DNA from: Chlorobium sp.
GTDB lineage: Bacteria > Bacteroidota > Chlorobiia > Chlorobiales > Chlorobiaceae
Direction: 5' to 3'
Assembly: GCA_028278005.1 (NCBI GenBank)
Contig: JANQFD010000013.1
Coordinates: forward strand, 1 to 21,501
Length of the DNA: 21,501 bases
In this document: positions 7,528 to 14,649 of the stretch, piece by piece
How the letters are laid out: each line of letters opens with the position of its first letter
Numbering within the stretch: position 1 is the first letter of the stretch
Program-made: the position numbers and the translations under genes
Notes under the pieces: generated by a model
Seen by the model: only the letters and a program-made list of their open reading frames with translations
What the model was told of the DNA's origin: nothing
The model's database searches: none

Positions 7528-8508
7528 ATGGATCTTGAAAGCGTTTTTACGTCGTTCAGAAACAAAAAGATAGCCGTTATAGGAGATATCATGCTCGACA
7601 AGTACATTTTCGGGCATGTATCACGTATCTCACCGGAATACCCTGTCCCTGTCGTCGATGTGTCTCATGAAACCTCGAGACTGGGCGGAGCGGCAAATGT
7701 GGCCGTAAACATACATGTCATGGGGGCCGAAACGCTGCTTTTCGGCGTCATCGGCGGGGACGGCAACGCAGAAGCCCTCAAGGCACTCTTGCACGAACAC
7801 GGGCTTTCTTCCGAACATCTTTTTCACGACCGGTCAAGACCCACAACATGTAAAACAAGAATACTTTCCCAGAACCACCACATTGCCAGGGTAGACAATG
7901 AAAGCAGACTGGCTATACCTGAAACGGCGGCACACTTCATTGAGGAACATCTCCGGGAAAACATCGGCTCTCTGAACGCCCTGGTGCTTCAGGACTACAA
8001 CAAAGGGGTATTGACTCCGGATCTCATAAGGAGAATCATAACCCTGGCACAATCACGTTCGGTCCCCGTCCTGGTCGATCCCAAATTTGAAGCGTTTTTC
8101 AACTATTCGGGCTGTACGGTTTTCAAACCCAACCTGAAAGAAATGGCATCATCACTCGGCATTGCTCTCCAGAATAACGATAACGAAATCGAGGCTGCCT
8201 GCCAAAAACTCAGGTCAAACCTGGGCTGCGAACACCTCGTCGTTACCAGAAGTGAAAAAGGCATGTCGATATGCAATGACCGCTGCACGCACATTCCGGC
8301 TGCATCCCTTGATGTTGCCGATGTCTCGGGTGCCGGAGACACCGTTATAGGGATTCTTTCTCTGGGTTACGCCGCAGGGCTGGACATTGACACATGCGCT
8401 CAAATCGCGAACCTTGCTGCAGGGACGGTTTGCCAGGAAGTTGGAGCTGTTCCCGTGAATCCGGACAAGCTCTTTAACGCCTGCCGTGAATATTTCAAGG
8501 AATTATAA
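7528..8508 (+). CDS. rfaE1: D-glycero-beta-D-manno-heptose-7-phosphate kinase (RfaE1/HldE kinase domain)
   Basis: 326 residues, PfkB/ribokinase fold. It should phosphorylate D-glycero-D-manno-heptose 7-phosphate at C1, an early step to ADP-heptose for the LPS inner core. Evidence: IAVIGDIMLDKYIFGHVSRISPEYPVPVV near the N-terminus is the RfaE signature. GGAANVAVN (53-61) is the first PfkB motif, VLVDPK (181-186) contributes to nucleotide binding, and DVSGAGDTVIG (265-275) holds the catalytic base D271. The protein stops after the kinase domain, so the adenylyltransferase half (RfaE2) must be encoded elsewhere, as in bacteria with a split HldE. It is transcribed divergently from ffh and converges on the START gene. 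Confidence 0.92.
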   Translation: MDLESVFTSFRNKKIAVIGDIMLDKYIFGHVSRISPEYPVPVVDVSHETSRLGGAANVAVNIHVMGAETLLFGVIGGDGNAEALKALLHEHGLSSEHLFHDRSRPTTCKTRILSQNHHIARVDNESRLAIPETAAHFIEEHLRENIGSLNALVLQDYNKGVLTPDLIRRIITLAQSRSVPVLVDPKFEAFFNYSGCTVFKPNLKEMASSLGIALQNNDNEIEAACQKLRSNLGCEHLVVTRSEKGMSICNDRCTHIPAASLDVADVSGAGDTVIGILSLGYAAGLDIDTCAQIANLAAGTVCQEVGAVPVNPDKLFNACREYFKEL

Positions 8509-8589
8509 CAAAAAAAGCAGCCTGGTTGCCTGATAGCTCAATGGCTGAACAGAGCTACCTAAGACTGCGGACTGCAGACTGTTTTTTCC
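8509..8589. other. Structured convergent gap, possible bidirectional terminator
   Basis: An 81-base gap between the stops of rfaE1 (+) and the START gene (-). It holds a hairpin TAGCTC / GAGCTA with a 12-base loop (about 8534-8557), then three runs of GACTGC or its start (GACTGCG GACTGCA GACTG), and T6 on the plus strand. On the minus strand it ends in T7. The stems next to the T-runs are weak, so terminator function is likely by position but not clear from structure. Parts resemble a tRNA D-arm, but no full cloverleaf forms. Confidence 0.35.
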
Positions 8590-9213
8590 TCAGCCTTCGC
8601 TGATTGAAATGTATTCGTCTACTTCCTCGGGATAGGGAGGGTCGTAAGCATTGTCGAAAGCAAGGCTTCTCAGATTCTGAAGCGAGTAGAACGGAACCTC
8701 GAACATCGCGGTGTTACTCATGGGAGGAGGCACGTCATTACCCGGATCAACATACATGATAAACGTAATGCGAACGACATCGTTTTCCATCGGCTCGAAC
8801 ACCCATTTCCCATATGTTTCCCGAATCCTGAAATAACCCGGTTTTGCGGGCAGATAATCCGGTTCGCCCTTCATCGTCACTGCAATACCGTTCTCACCTT
8901 CAGTATCGAGCCCGGTACGAACGATCATCTCGCGTCTGGGAAAAGGCCAGGGTGTATTGATGACCTTTTGAATAACATATTCAAGATTATCCCCTTTTTC
9001 AAGAACCCGCAAACTTGCAAGCTGGTGAACCCATCTTTTGTAATTGCCGGTATCGTGAAAAAGACTTATCAGGCGCCTGAGCGATACAGGAAATTCAATA
9101 ATGCCTTTGAAACCATGAACTGCCGAGTTTTTCATTTTAGCCGAATATATACGGATATTCTTGTGTTCGACGCGAAAATCCCAACCGTCTTCCCTTGCTC
9201 GCTCAAAATCCAT
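8590..9213 (-). CDS. START/SRPBCC lipid-binding-like protein, paralogue 1
   Basis: 207 residues. The pattern matches START-type (SRPBCC superfamily) helix-grip proteins: GFKGIIEFPVSLRRLISLFHD, YKRWVHQ, a TPWPFPRREMIVR core (START proteins show WPLxxRD at this place), GKWVFEPMENDVVRITF and DPGNDVPPPMSNTAMFEVPF. Such domains enclose a hydrophobic ligand, often a lipid or sterol-like molecule; the ligand here is unknown. There is no signal peptide or membrane segment, so it is probably cytosolic. It is clearly related to the next minus-strand gene (same order of motifs), which suggests tandem duplication. Copy B of the dispersed repeat lies between them. Confidence 0.8.
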   Translation of the reverse strand: MDFERAREDGWDFRVEHKNIRIYSAKMKNSAVHGFKGIIEFPVSLRRLISLFHDTGNYKRWVHQLASLRVLEKGDNLEYVIQKVINTPWPFPRREMIVRTGLDTEGENGIAVTMKGEPDYLPAKPGYFRIRETYGKWVFEPMENDVVRITFIMYVDPGNDVPPPMSNTAMFEVPFYSLQNLRSLAFDNAYDPPYPEEVDEYISISEG

Positions 9214-9280
9214 ACTGATGTAAACCTCTTTACTGTTTATAAATCAGAAGTATAACCTTATACGTCCTTATCCTGCATAA

Positions 9281-9386
9281 GGGCACCGCTATTACTTTGT
9301 TACGCACCATGATTACGTCGGTGTCCCGACACGTTGTGACACTCTCCTGATTCTATCGGGACTCCCGACAATACATAGAGGTGCCC
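9281..9386. repeat. MITE-like dispersed repeat, copy B (106 bp), with ATAA target duplication
   Basis: Starts GGGCACCGCTATT and ends ATAGAGGTGCCC, inverted ends shared with copy A (2705-2852). ATAA stands directly outside both ends (9277-9280 and 9387-9390), as a 4-bp target duplication would. It is in opposite orientation to copy A and shorter in the middle. It lies between the two START genes and has no open frame of note, so any movement would need a transposase supplied from elsewhere. Confidence 0.75.
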
Positions 9387-9411
9387 ATAATTCACGAGGG
9401 TTCGAAAAGTC

Positions 9412-10068
9412 TCATTCGGTGATAAAATCCTTGTAATTCTGGTCAATCTCCCGGGTTGTATGCGTAAAAGGAACCTCCAAAGGAGTCTTGTATTTCTCAC
9501 GCTTCACCATTTCTCGCATGTTAGCCATCGTGTGGTACGGTGTATCTATAACAGCGATGTTTGCAAGCCATGAAGGTATTTCACCCCCCGGTTCAAGGTG
9601 TAACCTGAAAACCACCCTGCACTGGTTCTCGGATATAGGCATGATATTCCACGCTCCCTCAAGCTGAGGAACGCGAACATAATGCTCATGTTCCGGCAGA
9701 AAATCAGGAACAGCCGTCATCTTTATAAAAATTTCTTCGGTCTCCGGATCTTTGTATCCCACCGATCGGCTGATAATTTCTCTGTCTGAAAGAGGCCAGG
9801 GAGCACTGACAAGCTGGTAGACAATACGCCCCTCATCTTCGGAAAGCTCCTGCAGGATTCTCATCTCTCTGGTCTTCCACACCCACTCGGTTGCGGCTTC
9901 GAGGTCATAGAGCAGATGGAGCACACTATGCTGCGGGGCGTCGATAACGGCAATACCGACAAATGAAAGAAAATCGGACGTAGGAACCGGGCATGTGAAA
10001 ATTTTCAACCAATCTCTCTGAAGACGTAACGAACAGGTATTACTCTGGATTTTTTCAAGCAAGGACAT
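9412..10068 (-). CDS. START/SRPBCC lipid-binding-like protein, paralogue 2
   Basis: 218 residues from the ATG at 10068. An open frame continues upstream to 10242, but that extension is a basic, non-family sequence inside the S41 gene's 3' end and is unlikely to be translated. Paralogy to the neighbour shows in SAPWPLSDREIISR (against TPWPFPRREMIVR), AVPDFLPEHEHYVRV (against EPDYLPAKPGYFRI), LEPGGEIPSWLANIAVIDTPYHTMANMRE (29 residues, same layout as the other copy) and the N-terminal VIDAPQHSVLHLLYD. The function is presumably binding of a hydrophobic ligand; there are no catalytic residues to cite. No clear Shine-Dalgarno site is visible. Two tandem 11-mers lie 34-55 bases upstream. Confidence 0.78.
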   Translation of the reverse strand: MSLLEKIQSNTCSLRLQRDWLKIFTCPVPTSDFLSFVGIAVIDAPQHSVLHLLYDLEAATEWVWKTREMRILQELSEDEGRIVYQLVSAPWPLSDREIISRSVGYKDPETEEIFIKMTAVPDFLPEHEHYVRVPQLEGAWNIMPISENQCRVVFRLHLEPGGEIPSWLANIAVIDTPYHTMANMREMVKREKYKTPLEVPFTHTTREIDQNYKDFITE

Positions 10069-10101
10069 AACGCATGGTAGCTTAGTTTTTACAACGAATA
10101 T

Positions 10102-10123
10102 AAGCTTTTTGAAAGCTTTTTGA
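10102..10123. repeat. Tandem direct repeat of 11 bases
   Basis: Two adjacent copies of AAGCTTTTTGA on the plus strand, in the 82-base gap between the S41 stop and the START paralogue 2 start. The position upstream of a gene start fits an operator, but could be chance in A/T-rich DNA. Confidence 0.55.
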
Positions 10124-10133
10124 ACCCGGTTTG

Positions 10134-10151
10134 AGCAGAGTATCTGCTTTT
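10134..10151 (+). terminator. Small hairpin with plus-strand T-run
   Basis: A perfect 6-bp stem AGCAGA / TCTGCT with loop GTA, followed by TTTT on the plus strand. It touches the 3' end of the S41 gene. Since the neighbouring genes read on the minus strand, it would stop antisense rather than sense transcription; it is short and may be weak. Confidence 0.35.
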
Positions 10152-11758
10152 TAAGCCGCTTTCCCCCGGATGTATTCACGGGCAAACTGCAACATCTTGT
10201 CCGACTCCTGTGCAAGAACCCTGATCTGGGCTTCAATTCCAAATAGCTGACGGGCTATCCTTGACTTGATGGTGACTGCTATGTCTTCTTTTTCACGAAC
10301 GTATGCTTCCTCGTCAAATGCTATATTTTTTTCCCTGCATATCCTTTTCAGATGGTGTGTGAGCTTCTCTTCCTCTGCGTAGTTTTTGATAAAGGCCTTA
10401 AAATCCCCTCTGAAATCTCTCACTGAACTTGATGGGTCGTCAATTATTTTCAAAGCCGTTTCGTCAAACACTCCCTGCGTCAAAAGAGTGAGAAAAAAAT
10501 CATCGATTTTCCTCTCCACCACCCGATAATCGGGAACTATGCCACCGGATGCCGGAAACCGTTCCGGAGATGACCTGTATACCGTTATCCCCTCTACTGC
10601 CGTCTCAACCTCCAAACTGCGCGCATCTTCAAAGAATTTTTCGCCCTCTCTGTCCTCAACACTTTCCTGATAATACTTTTCTCTCCCATCACTCCCCGGA
10701 CTGAAATCACGTTGTATCCTCCTGCCTGAAGGGGTAAAGTACCTTGCGATAGTCAAGCGAAGGGCTGAACCGTCGTCAAAATCAAACTGTCGCTGTACAA
10801 GACCTTTTCCAAAAGTAAGCTCTCCTGCAACAACAGCCCTGTCGTTATCCTGTAAAGCTCCGGCAAGAATTTCAGCCGCTGAAGCACTCCCCCTGTCCAC
10901 AAGTACCAACACTTCACGATCCTCGAAAATCCCCCCTGACGTTGCCGTATAACGCATCTCGTCAGCACCTCCGTTCCTGCTTTTTGTATAGACGATAAGC
11001 TTGCCTTCGGCAAGAAACTCGTCAGCCACCTCAACAGCCTGATCAAGATACCCGCCGGGATTGCCCCTGACATCAATGATCAGCTGCTGCATTCCCTGAC
11101 CAAGCAGATCATCAGCCGCTTTTCTGAACTCATTCGCAGTAGTCGCGACAAACCTGCTCAACCGTATATATCCGGTTGCATTATCGATCATAAAAGAAGC
11201 ATCGACGCTGTAGGTCGGTATTTTGTCCCGGACTATATCCACGGTAAGTTTCTTCGCAGAATAGGGACGATAGATCGTAAGCGTGACGGACGAGCCCTTT
11301 TCTCCCCTGAGCCGGCTGACCACCTCCATCGGGGATAATCCTATTGAAGAGAGTGAATCAATGGACACTATGCGGTCACCGGCCATAATTCCGGCTGACT
11401 CGCTTGGTCCCCCCGCCAGAGGTGTAACGACAAGGAGTGTATCGTGAACGATATCAAATTCAATCCCTATTCCTTCAAAATTTCCCTGAAACTCCGAATT
11501 CGAAACTCTTGCCTGATCGGCTTTCAGATATGTCGTATGCGGGTCGAGCCCTTGCGTGATCCCAACGATACCCGTATCCACAAGACCTTCTGTATCAACA
11601 CTGTCTACATAGAGAGCAGAAATCATGCTCAGCGCTTCAAGTATCTTCTTTTGCGGCCCAAAAACAGCATCGGAAGGACCCTCGCGGAGACGATAACCGA
11701 TCAGAATCCCAAAAAACAAAATTGCGATGATCAGGAGTACCTGGAGAAAACGGGACAT
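10151..11758 (-). CDS. S41 family carboxyl-terminal processing peptidase
   Basis: 535 residues. An N-terminal signal anchor (residues 5-21, LQVLLIIAILFFGILIG) puts the body in the periplasm. A PDZ domain follows (about 90-170, GIGIEFDIVHDTLLVV, PSESAGIMAGDRIVSID). The peptidase domain holds DVRGNPGGYLDQAVEVAD (229-246), GSASAAEI with nucleophile S293, and TFGKGLVQ with general base K318, the 25-residue Ser-Lys spacing of Ctp proteases. These enzymes trim or degrade periplasmic and lipoprotein substrates from the C-terminus. After the catalytic core there is an extra charged helical C-terminal region (about 405-535). Upstream is the long AT-rich gap, so it probably has its own promoter. ATG start with GTGAG just upstream. 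Confidence 0.94.
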   Translation of the reverse strand: MSRFLQVLLIIAILFFGILIGYRLREGPSDAVFGPQKKILEALSMISALYVDSVDTEGLVDTGIVGITQGLDPHTTYLKADQARVSNSEFQGNFEGIGIEFDIVHDTLLVVTPLAGGPSESAGIMAGDRIVSIDSLSSIGLSPMEVVSRLRGEKGSSVTLTIYRPYSAKKLTVDIVRDKIPTYSVDASFMIDNATGYIRLSRFVATTANEFRKAADDLLGQGMQQLIIDVRGNPGGYLDQAVEVADEFLAEGKLIVYTKSRNGGADEMRYTATSGGIFEDREVLVLVDRGSASAAEILAGALQDNDRAVVAGELTFGKGLVQRQFDFDDGSALRLTIARYFTPSGRRIQRDFSPGSDGREKYYQESVEDREGEKFFEDARSLEVETAVEGITVYRSSPERFPASGGIVPDYRVVERKIDDFFLTLLTQGVFDETALKIIDDPSSSVRDFRGDFKAFIKNYAEEEKLTHHLKRICREKNIAFDEEAYVREKEDIAVTIKSRIARQLFGIEAQIRVLAQESDKMLQFAREYIRGKAA

Positions 11759-12241
11759 AAGCTCACTGGTATAGGCATTCCGCAGAAAAAAGTGCGATGC
11801 ACCTTGTTCTTCATTATTTTACTTATCGACACGTAAAAACCCAAAAAAAGAACATCGAATACTATCTGCAAATCGGATATGCATAAATAATTTGCCCGAC
11901 AATACTCATACAATCGATTTACCACAACATAAACTCCAAGCATACAGGTTATTATTGACACCATATAATCATCCAAACAACACACAAATAGAACAAACAA
12001 ACTCAGCACACTAACAGAAATACTTTACGCACACACCAATAAAAACACCAGACATAACAACGATTTAAAACAAAATAATTACAAATAAAAACAATTATAT
12101 CATAACGCCTCTCTCATCATTATCAACACAATCAACAAAATAATAAAAATATTATTATATAAAGTCTATAAACTTTTATTATAATACATTAGAATTGATC
12201 ACTTAAACAAAGTTTTAACATATTACAATAACACAAAAAAC
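11759..12241. other. 483-base gene-poor gap, AT-rich and strongly G-poor on the plus strand
   Basis: Between the divergent S41 and DUF192 genes. A hand count over 11881-12240 gives about 75 C against about 19 G, the rest A and T, a skew unlike the coding DNA around it. A minus-strand open frame (11731-12009) exists, but it is low-complexity and overlaps the S41 start, so I do not call it a gene. A TATAAT at 12180-12185 could be the -10 box of DUF192. No repeat, tRNA or riboswitch was recognised. A C-rich, G-poor leader would suit Rho loading. Confidence 0.6.
12180..12185 (+). promoter_or_regulatory. Possible -10 box of the DUF192 gene
   Basis: An exact TATAAT 56 bases before the ATG at 12242. 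In DNA this rich in A and T a chance match is quite possible, and no matching -35 hexamer is visible. Confidence 0.3.
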
Positions 12242-12718
12242 ATGAAAAAAACAATATTCATATCGAAATTATGGCGACCGATAGCGACGCTATCTACGCT
12301 CACATTGCTCTCATGCATACAGCATAACGCACACTCTTTACGCTCTCTTTATGTCAATAACAACAGATTATATGTCGAGATTGCTGATTCAATTGAGGAA
12401 AGAAAATCAGGTCTTATGTCAAGGTTTAAACTCGATAATAACAGGGGGATGTTGTTTGTTTTTAAAAACAGTGCGATACGACGTTTCTGGATGAAAAACA
12501 CCTATATCGCTCTTGACATCGCATTCATTGATTCAAACAAGGTCATTAAAAGAATCTGTACAGCTCTGGAAACAGATGATTCAACAACTGTTTACAGCTC
12601 CGGTGAACCGGTACAGTACGTCCTTGAAGTCAACAGCGGCTGGTTCAGGGAGCATGGTATAGACGTGGGGGACAGCATCAGGTTCTCTGAAGTATATTCC
12701 GAGCCTGTGCCCCGCTGA
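12242..12718 (+). CDS. DUF192 family lipoprotein
   Basis: 158 residues. The N-terminus has basic residues, a hydrophobic stretch and LLSC (C25), a fair though not ideal lipobox, so the protein is probably a membrane-anchored lipoprotein facing the periplasm. The DUF192 core shows EIADSIEERKSGLMSR, NRGMLFVFKNSAIRRFWMKNT, LDIAFID and the closing YVLEVNSGWFREHGIDVGD. The family has no settled biochemical role. The gene is A/T-richer than its neighbours and follows the G-poor gap, hinting at a different origin or relaxed selection. No Shine-Dalgarno site precedes the ATG. It ends four bases from the convergent RidA gene. Confidence 0.88.
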   Translation: MKKTIFISKLWRPIATLSTLTLLSCIQHNAHSLRSLYVNNNRLYVEIADSIEERKSGLMSRFKLDNNRGMLFVFKNSAIRRFWMKNTYIALDIAFIDSNKVIKRICTALETDDSTTVYSSGEPVQYVLEVNSGWFREHGIDVGDSIRFSEVYSEPVPR

Positions 12719-12722
12719 ACAA

Positions 12723-13193
12723 TCATATTCTGCATCCTGCAATTAAATCAAGCTCTACGCTTGCTTCCATAGGCAATTCAGCTACCCCAACTGCACTTCG
12801 AACATGCTTTCCGTTTTCACCGAAAGCCTCATAGAGTACTGCAGATGCCCCATTGGCAACAATATGCTGGTTGGAAAAGAACGATTCACTGGCGACATAC
12901 ACCGTTAATTTCAGGATCCTCTCGATTGAATCCAGACTCCCGACCGCATTTTTTATTGCCGCAAGAGCGTTCAGTGCAGCAATCCTTGCGGCAATTGCAG
13001 CCTGTGCCTGGTTAATTTCGTTCACCTTTCCTTTTCCTCCCTGCTCGGTCAGAACCCCCCCGATCAGCGGAAGCTGTCCCGACGTATAGACAAGGTTTCC
13101 GTAACGGAGAGCTGGTTCATATATCCCCGCAGGAGTTGCTGTTTCAGGCAGGCTGATGCCCGCTCTGGAAAGTCTTGCCTCTATTTCTGACAT
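12723..13193 (-). CDS. RidA/YjgF family enamine-imine deaminase-like protein
   Basis: 156 residues from the ATG at 13193; a TTG at 13229 would add twelve. The length and SRAGISLPETATPAGIYEPA opening fit the longer RidA-like subgroup rather than classical 128-residue RidA. Core features are GNLVYTSGQLPL, the Ala-rich helix AQAAIAARIAALNALAAI and HVRSAVGVAELPMEASVELD, where R132 matches the Arg that binds the substrate carboxylate in active RidA. Active members hydrolyse reactive enamines and imines such as 2-aminoacrylate. The gene is divergent from the thiamine operon, 197 bases apart; RidA activity is known to affect thiamine synthesis in enterics, but a link here is only suggested. Confidence 0.88.
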   Translation of the reverse strand: MSEIEARLSRAGISLPETATPAGIYEPALRYGNLVYTSGQLPLIGGVLTEQGGKGKVNEINQAQAAIAARIAALNALAAIKNAVGSLDSIERILKLTVYVASESFFSNQHIVANGASAVLYEAFGENGKHVRSAVGVAELPMEASVELDLIAGCRI

Positions 13194-13390
13194 ATCGAAG
13201 TGTTTTATATGAAGTCGTACACCTATCAATGTAACCTAAATTGAGCGATTGTCGAGCATGCTGCAGACGTCCGGCGCCAATTCAGAATCCTGCCGGCTCC
13301 CCTTCCCCACCGCCTTACCATTTCCACGCATTTTTTTAAACGGCGGAAAAACCGTATCGTTGTTACGTTGAACAAGAAACCGGCTCCTGC

Positions 13391-14029
13391 ATGATACCGG
13401 CAGAAAAAGCACTTCCCCGCCTCTACATGGTAAGCGACGGCCAGGAACATTTCGGCCGTAAACAATACCTCCCTGAACTTGTCCGCAGGATAACGTCACA
13501 TATCCCCGTTATCGTTCAGTTGAGAGAAAAACATCTGACGGCAAAAGCGCTCTATGAACTGTCTCTGAAAATCAACGGCCATATCCATGACAAACGTTCG
13601 CTTCTTATAATCAACGAACGTTTTGATATCGCACTTGCCACAGGCGCCGACGGAGTCCATATCCCTGAAAGCGGCTGTCCTCTCGACAGGGTCATCGTAG
13701 GATTTCAGGGACTTGTTACCGGCAAAAGCACTCATTCACTCCAGGCAGCATTATCAGCCGAAGCTTCCGGTGCCGATTATTTGATTTTCGGCCCCATATT
13801 CGAGACACCTGAAAAAATCCCCTACGGTCCACCTATGGGTTTGAACAAACTTGCAGAAGTATGTGCGAACACTTCAATACCAGTCTATGCAATCGGCGGC
13901 ATCTCTCCGGAAAAAACCCGTCAATGCATTGAAAACGGCGCATACGGTGTAGCGGCTATGTCGATTTTCCATGCTTCGGATAGCCTGAACAATACCCTGG
14001 AACGTTTTCAAAAAGCACTTGGGCAATGA
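13391..14029 (+). CDS. ThiE/TenI-like protein (diverged thiamine phosphate synthase or thiazole tautomerase)
   Basis: 212 residues, TIM-barrel of the ThiE/TenI family. PRLYMVSDG, VQLREKHLTA, GADYLIFGPIFETPEK and IPVYAIGGI are family blocks. It departs from synthase consensus: NDR is NER, and the HLGQxD metal/pyrophosphate motif is replaced by HIPESGCP. KSTHSLQAAL resembles TenI (SVHSL). It may therefore be a TenI-type aminotransferase-independent thiazole tautomerase or a non-synthetic paralogue, with the canonical enzyme encoded immediately downstream (stop and start overlap as ATGA). No TPP riboswitch was found in the 160 bases before it. The ATG at 13391 has no clear Shine-Dalgarno site. 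Confidence 0.85.
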   Translation: MIPAEKALPRLYMVSDGQEHFGRKQYLPELVRRITSHIPVIVQLREKHLTAKALYELSLKINGHIHDKRSLLIINERFDIALATGADGVHIPESGCPLDRVIVGFQGLVTGKSTHSLQAALSAEASGADYLIFGPIFETPEKIPYGPPMGLNKLAEVCANTSIPVYAIGGISPEKTRQCIENGAYGVAAMSIFHASDSLNNTLERFQKALGQ

Positions 14030-14649
14030 ATCTGCACTACCCTGTACTCTGCTTCATCACCACGGAATCGTCCTGTCCGCCAATGCAGGCCGAAAAAACG
14101 CTCAAAGGCGGAGCACATATGATTCAGCTTCGCCATAAAAGCGCTTCCGGTTCAGAACTATACCGCTGGTCTGTAGACATAAAGCGACTGTGCGAAAGAT
14201 ATAATGCGATATTTATCGTAAACGACCGTCTCGACATTGCTCTGGCTGCCGATGCAGATGGCGTTCATCTTGGACAGGAAGACTTCCCGCCCGATATGGC
14301 CAGAAAAATGCTCGGCAAAGGAAAAATACTCGGGGTCTCCGTTTCGTCAGTTTCCGAAGCACGGAGTGCCGAACAATCCGGAGCCGATTATATCGGCCTG
14401 GGGCACATCTTTTCTACAACATCAAAACAGAAATCCGGAAAACCGATCGGCCCGGGAAGGATTCCCGAGATTGTCGACAATGTGTCCATACCGGTTATTG
14501 CCATAGGCGGAATAACCGAAAAAAACACTTGTGAAGTTATGAGAAGAGGCGCATCCGGCATTGCCGTCATTTCGGCCATTGCCGAATCTCCAAATCCGGA
14601 AACAGCAACTGCCGGGCTCATCAAAAATATGCAATCATGCCTTCAATAA
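14026..14649 (+). CDS. thiE: Thiamine phosphate synthase
   Basis: 207 residues. Couples HMP pyrophosphate with thiazole phosphate carboxylate to give thiamine phosphate. It keeps the synthase motifs: QLRHK (pyrophosphate-binding Arg and Lys), VNDRLDIAL, ADGVHLGQEDFP, GADYIGLGHIFSTTSK (with the Lys after the TxTS block) and IPVIAIGGI followed by GASGIAVISAI. It begins in an ATGA overlap with the preceding gene's stop and overlaps thiD by 13 bases, so all three are translationally linked. Of the two paralogues this is the better candidate for the real synthase. Confidence 0.94.
   Translation: MNLHYPVLCFITTESSCPPMQAEKTLKGGAHMIQLRHKSASGSELYRWSVDIKRLCERYNAIFIVNDRLDIALAADADGVHLGQEDFPPDMARKMLGKGKILGVSVSSVSEARSAEQSGADYIGLGHIFSTTSKQKSGKPIGPGRIPEIVDNVSIPVIAIGGITEKNTCEVMRRGASGIAVISAIAESPNPETATAGLIKNMQSCLQ

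Noticed and set aside
8526..8584. tRNA gene
   Set aside because: There is a D-arm-like and an anticodon-like segment, but the spacing between them is about ten bases too long and there is no T-arm or acceptor pairing.
10069..10242. N-terminal extension of START paralogue 2 into the S41 gene
   Set aside because: The extra 58 residues are basic and unlike the paralogue. They lie inside S41 coding DNA, and the ATG at 10068 gives the family-like N-terminus.
11731..12009. Minus-strand open frame of 92 codons, hydrophobic
   Set aside because: Overlaps the S41 start in another frame and lies in skewed AT-rich DNA, where the T/G-rich strand gives Val/Leu/Cys-rich products by chance. No ribosome site.
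13230..13390. Possible TPP riboswitch before the thiamine genes
   Set aside because: The conserved CUGAGA and ACCUGAUCUGGAUAAUGCCAGCG blocks are not present in this gap.
13226..13499. Minus-strand open frames of about 80-90 codons before thiE
   Set aside because: They overlap each other and the start of the ThiE/TenI-like gene, with no family resemblance or ribosome site.
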